A stretch of DNA of 64,000 nucleotides, from assembly GCA_002007465.1 (NCBI GenBank), contig LNAC01000039.1, positions 5,935,003-5,999,002 of the forward strand, given 5' to 3'. The stretch comes from Ailurus styani (lineage: Eukaryota; Chordata; Mammalia; Carnivora; Ailuridae). The notes under the pieces were generated by a model, which made no database searches, was not told the origin of the DNA, and worked only from the letters and a program-made list of their open reading frames with translations. This document shows positions 31,030-42,159 of the stretch, in pieces; the stretch's first letter is position 1; the number at the start of each line of letters is the position of its first letter. A program made the translations under genes and the position numbers.

Positions 31030-34000
31030 AGTAGCTTGGTATGATGACTGACTTTGTCTAGAGCCTAATAAAGTTTTCGGGGTGGTCTAAACCTAGTTGT
31101 TGGGAGCAAATAATTTCGATAGATATAAGTAGGATAAGTGAGCTTTTCAGCAATCATTATGCTATGTCTACTTAAAAATAGTCTGTCCCCCCACCCCAAA
31201 TAGTTTTCCAGACTTTTGGTAACTTCCATCCTTAGAATTTTGCTAAGTTAAATTAAATGATGGGAATTCATTGAATGTCTTCATCATTTCCAAATAAGAT
31301 AAAAACACTGAAACATTAATTGCTAAATAAGTCTAAGTTTACCTACATTTGACCTCTTATTGCAGAGGAAATAAAGATATTTGGGTCTCTTACTAAACAT
31401 GTGTTGTGACACATTAAAAAAATACTATGAGGAAATGTATGTTTCTAGAAATCATGAAATGTATTCATAAATTTGCCAATCTAAACAATGCTGGTGTAAC
31501 AGTTCACAATTTCTACTTCTTAGTTTTCACTAGAAATTAAGTTTTCTAAAGGTTAAGAATTCTAATATATATAATTAAAACTACTAGAAATTATACAGAA
31601 AACAATTCTGTATGTAAGAAAAGTAGGATGTGTGGTGTTTTGTTTTGGTTTGTTTTCCCTTTTTTTGCTTAGAAAAGATGTGCGATATGGAGATGCATTT
31701 TTGTTGGGGGAAATGAAAGTGATTTTGTTCTAAAATAAAGGTGATTATTTCAGAACGGGAAAGAAGAAATTGAAGGACACACCATGGATATAGAAGCCTG
31801 GAGGGAGGGGTGGGGGAGGGAGAGAGAGAGAGAAGGAATCTTGTGTAGTAAAGTTGGTTAAAAATTGAATTCCTATTACAAGGATTTTTGAAATTAAGCT
31901 TTAATACCAATAATGTGCTTATGTAAAACTAATTTTTATTTCATCTGCCAAAAAGACAGTTTTCTTAGATTATTGGTCCGCTCTTAACAAGAAATCTAAA
32001 CAAAGACTTTTCTTTACCTTTTAAGTCAGCAGCTTGAAAGGTAGATTTTGTGTCTTGGGTAGCACTGTGGTTACCCAAGTGGGTACCACAGTGGGTAGCA
32101 CTCTGCTTCAGTCTGTCTTTATCAGGTCTTTGATAATGTAAATCAAGTCTTCTCTATTAAAAGAGCTAAGTTTTGCCCAGAATGATGTAACCTTCTATAT
32201 TTGCTTTTGAAATCTTTTTTGTCTCATGAAATGGATAATTAAGTATTGTATCCAAGCCTTTTTGATATTTTGCCAAATCTTGCAAAATTCAAATTCTAAA
32301 TGAAATATTTTTTATTTCATACTAACCTGGGACTTTCAGAGAGTCCCTGGAACATCTCAAAAGATTTGTTCTCTCTCTCTCTTTCTCAAAACACTTGTAA
32401 TTCTAGTTATTATCTTAAAATGTATGTCACAGAAATAACCAAATTTCTCTGTCAGTAACATAAGGAATTCTCATCAGATCTTAAACATGGGCATTTTTAA
32501 GTCTTTGTCAGTAACAGACATTTATTGTTTTACTCTGATGCTTTTGCAAAAGTGGTCCATCTTCAAGGAGATTCGTGGAAAGGACTCTGACAAGTAGAGG
32601 TTTCTGATAATTTTCAGATCATATCACTGAACAGGGTAAGACTTTACAGGACTCTAAGGAAAAACTGGATTCATAAAACTGCTAACAAAAGATCAAGATC
32701 GAGAATTAATTGCATAGGACTAAATGAGAATGATTCTAATTTTATAGGATTTTTGTTAGAAACATTATTGGTTCTTTAATCTTTTGTTTTCTAGATTTAA
32801 GGAAACTTTTTTTTTTTTTTTTGCTAGCTATGACTTACAACAATTTGGTAAAGTATCTTTGTGAACAAAGATGAAACAATTACTTTTTTTTCTCTTACCT
32901 GATCTCTCCAGGATTCAGAAACTCTTAGTGAGTATTCTTATTTTCATAGCAATATAGTTATTTGCATACACTCCATGAGAATCTGTTCTCTTTGTAACAG
33001 GACATACTTGGAAACATTGGTTATATCACTAAGGCTTTAACTGTATTTTCATATTTGAGAGAGGTATGTAGAGACTCAGATATGACCAGACAGCTTTCAG
33101 GAACTAAGGTTGATTTTATGGAGCCAATAAAGCCTCTTGGAAAAAATTGGCCTGATACCTTGCTTACACTGTTCCCAGCAGCCTTGCAAGGTGAATTAAG
33201 GAAGGCCACTTCCTGGTAGGTACAGGAACCTCAAGATACTTGGGGGGACATTAAAAGAAGAGGAATTCACCCAAATCAATAGGTATTGCATGAAAAATCT
33301 GATAATGAGTCTTTGGTTTGGCTTCCTACTCTTGGGAGACTTTTGAAAGTTCAATTTGAGATTCCTTATGAAAAGTTCCAGCAAAGCCAACTTAGGACCT
33401 AACTGGTCAATCACTATTTTTGTCGCACTTATGTAAATAATCAGGCCAAGTTTGTTGAAACCAGACTTAATTTGCAAACAAATTGACCTTACTATGATTA
33501 TCTTTAATAGAAATTGGGATGGTTGTAGAGAGAAAAACAATGTTTCAGTAGAAAAATACATACTTGTGGATATTAGGTTCTATTCCAGTCTGTTCATTGT
33601 TTTTGTCTTGTTCTCTCTTGGATCCTGAATTCCTCTCATTTCCTCCAATATCTGGCTACACCTCTTCAAACTAACATTTTCATTTTTTTCTACTGCCCTT
33701 CTGGCTTGGAATCATTGAGAACAAAAACTGCCCTTTCCCCAAAGCCATGCAAATGAAGGTGGGACAAATTTATGTAAACATAAGAGAAATCACAACAGCT
33801 GGTGTATGTACCATCTTCGTGCCTGTCGCTGTGTGGGCCACTCAGACAGATCATCTGCAATGCAAACTGTAAACCAGGACCCTCTGTCAGGTCGCCACTG
33901 TCAGCCCTCACTCCATTTGAAGATGCTTCAAGCCTGACATCTAGGAATCTCAACCGACTACCCTCAGAACTCAGAACCTGAGATTACAATCTGTTCCAAT

Positions 34001-34346
34001 CATTAACCTTTCTTTTTCTCTTGTTTCCAGAGAAATGAAATTTCTTGGATCTGTGGGAGTAAAGTTCTCCCCTAATTTGGGAACATTTCAACCTTTATTT
34101 CTTCAGATATTTTTTTCTGCCATATACTCTTTCTCTCTTCTTCTGAATCATACTCCTTGGTATTGTTTCTCACTGAGACTCTGTCTCCTCTGTGCTTCAG
34201 GTTGTAAAATTCCCATTGCCCATTTTTCAGGCTCACTGATCTTCTGTAGTGTATAATCGGCTGCTGTTAAGCCCATCCAATGAAATTAAAAATTTTGATT
34301 TTTAGATACTGAATTTTGAGCTCCAGAAGTTATATATAGTACTTTA

Positions 34347-34538
34347 TTTTTTTAAAAAGATTTTATTTATTTATTTGACAGAGAGAGATCACAAGTAGGG
34401 GAGAGGCAGGCAGAGAGAGAGGAGGAAGCATGCTCCCCGCTGAGCAGGGAGCCCAATGAGGGACTCAATCCCAGGACCCTGAGATCATGACCTGGGCCAA
34501 AGGCAGAGGCTTTAACCCACTGAGCCACCCAGGCGCCC
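34347..34538 (-). mobile_element. SINEC, young subtype, full length
   Basis: 'aagattttatttatttattt', 'gagagagatcacaagtaggg', 'gaggctttaacccactgagc', 'acccaggcgccc'. Perfect 14-bp duplication 'tatatagtacttta' at 34333-34346 and 34539-34552. Confidence 0.97.
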
Positions 34539-34951
34539 TATATAGTACTTTAAAAAAAATTCTTTTGTTGTCTCTATTGAGATACCTTATTTGTTTCCAG
34601 ATTATTTCATGGTTTCCATTACATCCTTAACCATATTTATAAGAACTGTTTTAAAGCCCTTTTCTATTAATTCTACCGTCTCTGTCGACTCTGAGTCTGT
34701 TTCTATTGACTGATTTTATCCTGGTTATGAGTTACATTTCCTTGCTTCTTTGCCTGTATAATAATTTTTTATTGGTTCTGGACACTGTGCTTACCATGCT
34801 GTTGAATTTCTAGATTTCTTGGTCTTCTTTTTCAAAGTATGTTGTTCCAGCAGGCAGTTAATGTACTTGCACATCAGCTTGATCCTTTGAAGTCATGTTT
34901 TAAAGTTTTGTTAAGACGGTTCTAAAGTAGAAATAGACGATGTTTCTACTT

Positions 34952-35165
34952 AAAGGGCCAGATAGTAAGTATTTTAGGCTCTATAGGCTATATACAGTCT
35001 CTTGCAAATTCTTGAGTTTTTGTTTTTGTTTTCACATACCTTTAAAAATGTAAAAAAACCAAAACCAAAACCAAACCAAAACAAAACAAAACAAAAAACC
35101 CATTCTTTGCTCAAAAGATAAACAGAACCAGGCTATGGGTTGGATTTAGCTTGTGGGCTGGATGG
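34952..35165 (+). repeat. hAT DNA transposon remnant with A-rich insert
   Basis: 'taaagggccagatagtaagt', 'attttaggctctataggcta' and, after a (CCAAAA)n-like run at 35048-35100, 'gctatgggttggatttagct' and 'tgtgggctggat'. Same family as 6703-6895. Confidence 0.6.
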
Positions 35166-35984
35166 CCTTTCTGAGGTCTCTATTAAATGCCTCTTGTCAG
35201 GTCAGGGGCTATTCAGTGTCTGAAATCTTACCCCACTTGCAAGCCTGTAATGGTTGCCTAGATGCTCACAGAAGACATGAGACTCCTAGGTCAGAGGACA
35301 AAGGACTTGATTACTTACAGCAGGCAGCATGAACTCCATGTTCTCATTGGTTTCTCTTGTCCCCCAAACTTCATGGAGGCAAATGCAGAGTGGATCCAAG
35401 CGGATGTTAAACTCACAGTGAGTCTGAGTCACAGCTGAGGAATCTCAAACTTAGAAAACCTCTCATTTTGCAAGATAGCTGCTGTCAAATCTGTCCCAAC
35501 TTTGCCCCAGAAGGAGGCATTTTTTATTATCCTGGTCAAGAAACAGATTTGCCCTTTCTCCTGGAAGGCAACACTATACCTTCCAAAGGCTCTTGACTAT
35601 ACAAACATCTTTGCAAAGGTAGTCAAGGACAAAAGTTGTCATAAGACATGGAGACACATCCTAGAAGATTGTCTCCAAGCATCCCCCATGTTTAAGAGGA
35701 CTCCTCCCTGGTTCGAGCTCAAATGCTTCCATTTGTGAAAGTGTTGCCCAAGCCTCAGATCCCCAGTAGTTCTTTCCCTGAGAGTTGTTCTTCTCCCAGT
35801 AGTTGTTTTGCCTGGTTTTATGGTGTCCTCCCTTATGCTTATGCATCTTAATGTTCAAACAAACACTAAAGAGGACCCTTATACAGATTTTTGGAACTCT
35901 TTCTCTGCACATCTTTCTCCTCTCTGATACCCTGTTACTCAAATTGTGGTTACTTACCTTCCTGAGCTCCACTCATTCTTTCTT

Positions 35985-36016
35985 TATATATATATATATA
36001 TACTTATTTATTTATT

Positions 36017-36072
<56 letters not shown>
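35985..36072. repeat. (TA)n, (GT)n and (GA)n compound microsatellite
   Basis: (TA) at 35985-36001, short (GT) near 36018-36028, (GA) at 36029-36072. It sits in the tail of the minus-strand SINE that follows. Confidence 0.95.
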
Positions 36073-36076
<4 letters not shown>

Positions 36077-36200
36077 CGCACAGACGCAGGGGAGAGAAGG
36101 AACAGAGGGAGAAAGAGAAAATCCCAAGCAGACTCCCGGCAGAGCAGGGAGGCTGACCAGGGCTCTCTACACCACGACCCCCAGATCATAACCCGAGCCA
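36002..36200 (-). mobile_element. SINEC, head truncated
   Basis: 'ttatttatttatttgtgtgt', 'gggagagaaggaacagaggg', 'cccaagcagactcccggc', 'cccccagatcataacccgag'. The tRNA-like head and its gcccc terminus are missing. Confidence 0.8.
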
Positions 36201-36474
36201 TTTGCTCTTAAACGCAGCAAAACTCCTGTGCTGTGCTTGAGTTCTGCCTCTCTGTATGTCAGTCCACAGAGAGCTTCCAGGCAGAAAACTGGGGCATTTG
36301 GGGAATCAGTTATTTTGTTTCTCCCAGGGATCACAGCCTCTTAGTGCTCGTTGCTCAATTTCCACAAATGGTTGTTTTATATATTTTATTTATTTTTATG
36401 ACTTTTTATAGCAGGAACACTGGTCCCGTGCCACTTACTCTATCATTGCCCAACTGTCTTTTTTAGCATGAACC

Positions 36475-37725
36475 TTGTATGTTTTGGAATTTTGATTTGC
36501 ACGATCACTTTGAGTGGGAGCTAATTCTGTCATCCTTTCCTATCCCATCTCCAACTTGATGAATATTTCCACCTGCCCTTATCTCCATGGCACACCCCAG
36601 TCTAGAACAAGATTATAAAATGACTTCAGAGGCCGTTAATGCTCCTGATCCATGTTAGGAATATGGCTAATCTAGTATCTAAAGCAGCTGGTATCTCAGT
36701 TCATTTACTGTAGTGTTGTTTGTCTTTCGTGCTTTGCTTTCCTGTTCCTGGGTCCACTGGTTCCCATAAATCCACAGCTCCAGGCAGTATGTTGGCCGTA
36801 GTTTTATTCTGTTTCTTTTAATGGGGCTAGGGAAAGTCAGGTGACCATCATCTCTGCCCAGAACCAAGGGATTTCCTTGGATTTGGGATTTTGGGGGCTA
36901 AAACAGGGAGAGTCCTGGGAAAGCCAGGATGGTTGGTCTGCTCCAGATCCTTCTGGCTTTTGGTAACATTGCTGGTTTTTGTCTCCATCTTGAATGGAGA
37001 ATTTAAGCCCCAGTATTAAACCAGAGCTGAATTTCCATTTGCCACTAGCTGCTTTAACACTCAGAGCCTGATAGGCTGCAGCATTCGGCCAGCTCGCTGC
37101 TTTGCATTTCGGTTGCATTTCTGGTCCACAAAGATGTTTATCTTGTTTTTTGATCCCAGCAATGACCTTTTGGTTTTCTCTTTTTTTATTGTATCTGCCA
37201 TTATTGTGTGTTTAGAGCATACAGGATGAATTGAAGCATGCATTTACTGTGCCACTTTGACTAGAAATTCTGCTGATTTTTTTTCAATTTGATATTGTCT
37301 TAGTTTACGAAATTATGTAATTTAACAACGTGCTTTATTTAGAAGCCCTCGCAGCCCTTTCATTCATTTTGACGGATCCCAAATCACCAAAATTCAAGTG
37401 AAATGCAGTCATCTTGTAGTGGTCCTATTCTTTTTTTGAGGGCATCATAACTCAGCATTTGAGTTAGAATAAACAAAAAAGGAATCGTGTTCCAGCTGCT
37501 CTGTCCTACATCTTCTGCTTGATAAAAATGGTATCAGGCTGGGCTTTACCATCATCTTTACATCCACTTCTAGCTACTCTCTTTTTCTTGTTCCTCCATT
37601 CCTGAAGAGGCAGAGGAAGAAAGTCAAAGGGAGGCTAGGGCAATGGTTGCCAACCTCTTTGAAAATGAAGGGCCTTTCCCTCCCATCCCCCCGGTCTAAT
37701 AAGTTGGGTTTTTTGTTTTTGTTTT
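36475..37725. other. No gene recognised
   Basis: Minus-strand frames of 60-93 codons (36679-37243) lack start or splice context. No recent repeats. A poly-T/GT block at 37708-37742 leads into the L1. Confidence 0.35.
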
Positions 37726-37754
37726 TTGTGGGTTTTTTTTTTAATTGAAGTATA

Positions 37755-38163
37755 GGATGCTTGGGAGGCTCAGTCATTAAGCGTCTGCCTTCAATTATTA
37801 TTATTATTATTTTTAAAGATTTTATTTATTCATTTGACACAGAGAGAGAGATTACAAGTAGGCAGAGAGGCAGGCAGAGAGAGGAGAGAGGAGGAAGCAG
37901 GCTCCCTGCTGAGCAGAGAGCCCGATGTGGGCCTCGATCCCAGGACCCTGGGATCATGACCTGAGCCGAAGGCAGCGGCTTTAACCCACTGAGCCNCGTC
38001 TGCCTTCAGCTCAGGTCATGATCCCAGGGTCCTGGGATCAAGCCCCGCATTGCACTCCCTGGTCAGCGGGAAGCCCGCTTCTCCCTCTCCCACTCCCCCT
38101 GCTTGTGTTCCCTCTCTTGCTGTGTCTCTCTCTGTCAAATAAATAAAATCTTAAAAAAAAAAA
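37755..38163 (+). mobile_element. SINEC inserted in the L1, itself interrupted
   Basis: Head at 37755-37793 ('gcttgggaggctcagtcatt'), remainder at 37997-38163 ('cagctcaggtcatgatccca', 'ctgtcaaataaataaaatct'). Its duplication comes from the L1: 'aattgaagtata' (37743-37754) and 'aactgaactata' (38164-38175). Confidence 0.93.
37794..37996 (-). mobile_element. Young SINEC nested inside a SINEC
   Basis: 'aagattttatttattcattt', 'acaagtaggcagagaggcag', 'ggctttaacccactgagcc', then a single N (37996) in place of the last ~13 bases. Perfect 12-bp duplication 'cgtctgccttca' at 37782-37793 and 37997-38008. Confidence 0.95.
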
Positions 38164-39136
38164 AACTGAACTATAGTTGACACACAACGTTACTTTAGTT
38201 TCAAGTGTACAAGATTGTGATTCAGTAAGTTTACATGTGCTGCTGTGCTCACAAGTCCAGCTTCCACCTGTCACCATAGAGCGCTTCTGCTGTACTGTTG
38301 ACTATATTCCTAGGCTGTACCTTTTGTCCCCGTGACTTACTCTTTCCATAACTGGAAGCCTGTATCTCCCACTCCCCTTCACCCATTTTGCCCATTCCCT
38401 ACCTTCTCCCCTTTGCCAACCATCAGTTTGTTCTCTATATTTATGGGTCTGGTTCTGCTTTTTGTTTGTTTGTTTTGTTAGTATTTGTTTTTCTCTGACT
38501 TATTTCACTTAGCATAATACCTTCTAGATCCACCCATGTTGTTGCAAATGGCACGATCTCATCCTTTTTATGGCTGGGTAATATTCTGTTATATATGACT
38601 CATATATAATATATATATTACCCATTCATCTATTAACACTGGATCACTTTCATATCTTGGCTAGTGTAAATAATGTTGTAATAAATATAGGGGTGAATAT
38701 AACTATTCCAGTTAGTATTTGCATTTTCTTTGAGTAAATACCCAGTAGTGGAATTATTGGATCTTAGGTAGTTCTATTTTTAATATTTTGAGGACCTGCA
38801 TACCATTTTCCACAGTGGCTGCACCAATTTACATTCCCAGCAACAGTACATGAAGGTTTTTTTTCCTCCACATCCTTGCCAACACTTGTTATTTCTTTTC
38901 TTTTTGATTCTAGCCATTCTGACAGGTGTAAGGTGATATATGAGGTTCTGTTTTCTGCAAACCGCAGTCTGTTTTTGGAGAACACCAGGATTTTCAGATT
39001 CTCTGTAATAACTTTGGAGCCCTCCCAAAGAGTTACTACCCCTGAAATTAGGCAAAAGGAGCAATCTTTTTTCATTATAAATATTTCAATTTATACAGTA
39101 AGGCTTTTACACTGACATTAAAATAGTAAAGAGTCA

Positions 39137-39354
39137 CAGGGTGCCTGAGTGGCTCAGTCGGTTAAGGTTAAGAGTGGGACTCTTCATTTGGGCTCAGGTC
39201 ATGATCTCAGGGTCATGAAATTGAGCCCCATGTTGGGCTCTGCGCTCAGCAGGGAGTCTGCTTGAGATTTGCTCTCTCCCTTTCCCTCTTCCTCTGGCCC
39301 TTCCCTCACTCTCACACACACACTCTCTCTAAAATAAATAAATAGATCTTTAAA
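39137..39354 (+). mobile_element. SINEC, older subtype
   Basis: 'gggtgcctgagtggctcagt', 'gctcaggtcatgatctcagg', 'ttgagccccatgttgggctc', 'aaaataaataaatagatctt'. Duplication 'aaatagtaaagag' at 39121-39133 and 39356-39368. Confidence 0.95.
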
Positions 39355-39717
39355 AAAATAGTAAAGAGCCAGAAAAGAAAAACATTTTGGCTATTTAATT
39401 TTTTTTCTTTATGGAATTCAAAGTCTTATATATAGAGAAAATTACAAGCTATACAATGTTTTTGGAAAATAAACTTCCTTACTTGTTTGCTTCAAACTAT
39501 GCTTTATCTATATTCTTTTAGATGTGAAGGTTTTTTAAAAACAATTTTCAGTTTTTTGTTCTTCCATTCTGTTAAAAATAACAATTCAATTAATTGTCTT
39601 GCAGATTTGTATTGTGATTTATAGTGAGCATTTACAATATTTTTACTGAATTAATGAGTTTTTGAAAATAAGGGTTTTTGCGTTTTAAACTCAAGTATCT
39701 AAATTTTTATGAAACCA

Positions 39718-39831
39718 GGATGCCTGGCTGGCTCAGTCCAAAGAGCATGCCACTCTTGATCTCAGGGTTGTGAGTTCAAGCCCCACATTGGGTGTGGGGC
39801 TTACTTTGATAAATAAATAAACTTAGAAAAA
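39718..39831 (+). mobile_element. Short SINEC variant
   Basis: 'gatgcctggctggctcagtc', 'cactcttgatctcagggttg', 'tgagttcaagccccacattg', then 'gataaataaataaacttag'. Lacks the CT-rich body: the short, probably older form. Confidence 0.88.
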
Positions 39832-39950
39832 TATTATGCAAAGCAAGCTTCTGCCATAATATAAAACTAATGAAGTGGCAAAAATATAACCTAAAGCAAA
39901 GTAGTTCACACTAAACATTTTAACTCTATGTAGCTTTGGTCTTCTGTTTT

Positions 39951-40058
39951 TATTTTTATTTGTTCTTAAGTTTATTTATTTTTAATAATCTCTACACCTA
40001 GTGTGGAACTCGAACTCACAACCCTGAGATCAAGAGTCTCCTGCTCTTGCTCCTGGAT
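39951..40058 (-). mobile_element. Short SINEC variant, head truncated
   Basis: 'tttatttatttttaataatc', 'tctacacctagtgtggaact', 'acaaccctgagatcaagagt'. The last part of the head is missing. Confidence 0.8.
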
Positions 40059-40059
40059 T

Positions 40060-40740
40060 GTACGGTATCACTTTCTTTAAGAACCAGTCTATTTTTTAAG
40101 AAAAGTAAAGTAAATATGTGCTCACATACAACTAATTCAGTAAATAACTGCTCACATCATGGAATTAAATATTTTCTGAGAGGTAATTAAGTAAAAACTA
40201 AATGATTCATGAGATTATTACCTTATTGTTTCATTGGTTCATTTCTTTGTTAAAGAAACTAGTTGGAAAAACACCTTGTTTGGGTATTTAAAAATATCTC
40301 CATAGGTAGCTGGTATGTGATTCCTGACTGACAGTATGGACAAGTTACAAAATGAAATGAAGAGCTATCATTTAGCAACTAAGAACACACTTTGCTTATT
40401 TAACCAGGACTAAGTACTGCTGGAGCAAGTTCAGTGCTAAAATTAGACATTGGGGTTGATCCAATAGCAGCACAAGTTATAATCCTTTAGAAATCATAGT
40501 CTGTTGGTTCAAATCAGGACACTGCAATGGGAGAGTATAATCACTTGTGCCATGTTCTTATGAGGCCATTATACCCCGGCTGTCTCCATTACAGAGTGGA
40601 GTTACCGAAGCTAGAATTACTTCTACCTGAAGGTTGGGTTTTATTTATTTATTTTCTTTTTTGTTTTTCTTTTATATGTGAGAAGACCCTTTGAGAATGA
40701 TATTTAATTTCCTACTGCTCTGGCCCCATGACCCCTCACC
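40060..40740. other. No gene seen
   Basis: AT-rich unique DNA without supportable repeats or frames. Confidence 0.4.
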
Positions 40741-40905
40741 AAAAAAAAAAAAAAAAAAAAAAAAAAAANNNNNNNNNNNNNNNNNNNNNNNNNNNNNNNN
40801 NNNNNNNNNNNNNNNNNACACACACACACACACACACACATCTATATGTGTATATATGTGTATATATAGATGTGTGTGTATATGTGTATATATATAAAAA
40901 TATAT
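40741..40905. repeat. Poly(A), 49-N gap and (AC)n/(TATG)n repeats
   Basis: A28 at 40741-40768, Ns at 40769-40817, then (AC) to about 40840 and TATG/TA repeats to 40905. Probably one tail-derived microsatellite that broke the assembly. Open frames through it are spurious. Confidence 0.95.
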
Positions 40906-40989
40906 ATATAAAGCCTGTATTAGGTGAGTACTGTGGACAGCATAGAACCTAAAGGTTGTAGAAAATTAATGGGAAAGATAATTGATAGA

Positions 40990-41087
40990 ATGGGGAGAGA
41001 ATGGGTCTTGGAGTCAAATATATCTTCCTAACCTTGGAGAAATCACTTAATTTCTAAGGGCCTCTCAGCTTTCTTATGTGGATTTAA

Positions 41088-41088
<1 letters not shown>
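40990..41088 (+). repeat. MIR SINE fragment
   Basis: 'gggtcttggagtcaaatata', 'ttggagaaatcacttaattt', 'ctaagggcctctcagctt', in MIR order, cut by the (CA)n. Confidence 0.6.

Positions 41089-41089
<1 letters not shown>

Positions 41090-41133
<44 letters not shown>
41090..41133 (+). repeat. (CA)n microsatellite, about 22 units
   Basis: Uninterrupted CA tract ending in 'cgcaccc'. Long enough to be polymorphic. Confidence 0.97.
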
Positions 41134-41135
<2 letters not shown>

Positions 41136-41231
41136 CCAAAGCAGAAAATGATGCCAGGTCCTGAGAAAATGTCTCCCTTGTTCCGCTACCACCACTATTA
41201 AGAGAATTTAAATAGATAGTCAGTAGAATTT

Positions 41232-41430
41232 TATTAGCTTAGCATTTCTTATGTGCCAGGCATTATGCTACGCATTCTTTCATTTACTCATATGTGCCCA
41301 CGAGGTCCCAGGGCTCATATAGTCTTTACATTTGTCTCTAGGTTGCTTGCCTACAGGTATGTGGCCAGAAAGTGGCAGAACCAGGACGAGAATCCAGTGC
41401 TCTTAACCACTATATTTCAGCCTCACAAAA
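41232..41430 (-). repeat. MIR SINE
   Basis: 'cttatgtgccaggcattatg', 'agaaagtggcagaaccagga', 'agtgctcttaaccactatat' follow the reverse complement of MIR. Confidence 0.75.
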
Positions 41431-41539
41431 ATCATATCTTAGAGATATCCTACCCATTTTAATTGTAATAACAGACCATTAGTTTCTCACTGTATTTAAT
41501 TTTTTAAAACATATTTACTTTTGATGCATGTATTATTTT

Positions 41540-41905
41540 GTTAGGTCTACCATAACAAAATACCACAGACTGAGTGGCTTAAACAACAGAAGATTATTTT
41601 CCCATAATTCTGGAAACTGGAAGTCCAAGACCAAGATGTTGGCAAGTTGGGTTTCTTCCGAGGCCTCTCTCCTTGGCTTGGAGATGGCTGTCTTCTTTCT
41701 GTGTCTTCAGGTGGTCATCCCTCTCTCTCTCTCGTGTCCTAATCTCCATTTCTTATGAGGACTCTAGTCCTTTTGGATTAATGACCCCATTTTAACTTTT
41801 AACTTTAAAGGCCCTATCTCCAAATATAGTCACGTTTTGAGATCCTGAAGTGTTGGGCTTCAACGCGTGAATTTGAGGAGACACAATTCAGGCCATTTGT
41901 ATTTG
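41540..41905 (-). mobile_element. MLT1-type solo LTR (ERVL-MaLR)
   Basis: 'ctaccataacaaaataccac', 'gactgagtggcttaaacaac', 'ctggaagtccaagaccaaga', 'gggcttcaacgcgtgaattt' and 'gacacaattcaggcca' are the reverse complement of an MLT1 LTR nearly end to end. No internal sequence adjoins it. Confidence 0.75.
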
Positions 41906-41947
41906 TAGCATAAGCCATGTGGTACCAAATAAAAAAGAAAAAACTCC

Positions 41948-42158
41948 TATATAGTGTTTACTATGTGTCCAACACTGTGTAAAACACTGCACATGTTCTT
42001 TTAATCCATATGAGCTAGGTACTATTCTTATCCCTATTTGTTACTGAGAGGTTAAGTAGCTGGTCCAGAGTCACACAGGTAGTAAGTGGTAGGACAGGAT
42101 TTTAATCCACACAGTTTGATGCCAGAGTCTGTACTCATCCACTATATTCTACTGCCCC
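41948..42158 (-). repeat. MIR SINE, nearly full length
   Basis: 'gtgtttactatgtgtccaac', 'gagctaggtactattcttat', 'cagagtcacacaggtagtaa' and 'gatgccagagtctgtactca' in reverse MIR order. Confidence 0.85.
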
Positions 42159-42159
42159 T

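Larger units (their letters stand above)
28216..34250 (+). mobile_element. Degraded ERV internal region (class I-like)
   Basis: Near 28283 a gag-like start (codons for M-G-N-T) is stopped after five codons. Many stops follow, and no gag, pol or env frame survives. From about 30250 to 34200 the text matches my memory of internal sequence from old class I elements, including around 33300-33560 and 33760-33860. A SINE (30760-31029) is inserted. No 3' LTR was recognised. It cannot produce virus or protein. Confidence 0.4.
34560..36470. repeat. Old L1M LINE, interrupted
   Basis: 34600-34900 ('ttatcctggttatgagttac', 'attggttctggacactgtgc') and 36225-36470 ('cagggatcacagcctcttag', 'caaatggttgttttatatat') follow one L1M-associated consensus. 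In between are a hAT element (34952-35165) and a SINE (36002-36200). The middle, 35170-35980, is unassigned. Orientation not determined. Confidence 0.45.
37727..38940 (-). mobile_element. L1 LINE 3' portion, 5' truncated, with nested SINEs
   Basis: 'ttttaattgaagtata' resumes after a SINE as 'ctatagttgacacacaacgt', then 'taactggaagcctgtatctc', 'tgacttatttcacttagcat', 'ggctgggtaatattctgtta', 'ttccacagtggctgcaccaa' and 'ccattctgacaggtgtaagg'. These are the reverse complement of L1 ORF2 end and 3' UTR. It stops at 38940 in ORF2. Confidence 0.9.

Noticed and set aside
33196..33561. 121-codon minus-strand frame
   Set aside because: It is antisense to the probable ERV internal region, is AT-driven (I, L, F, K rich) and has no motif.
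41528..41758. 76-codon plus-strand frame
   Set aside because: It is inside the minus-strand MLT1-type LTR.
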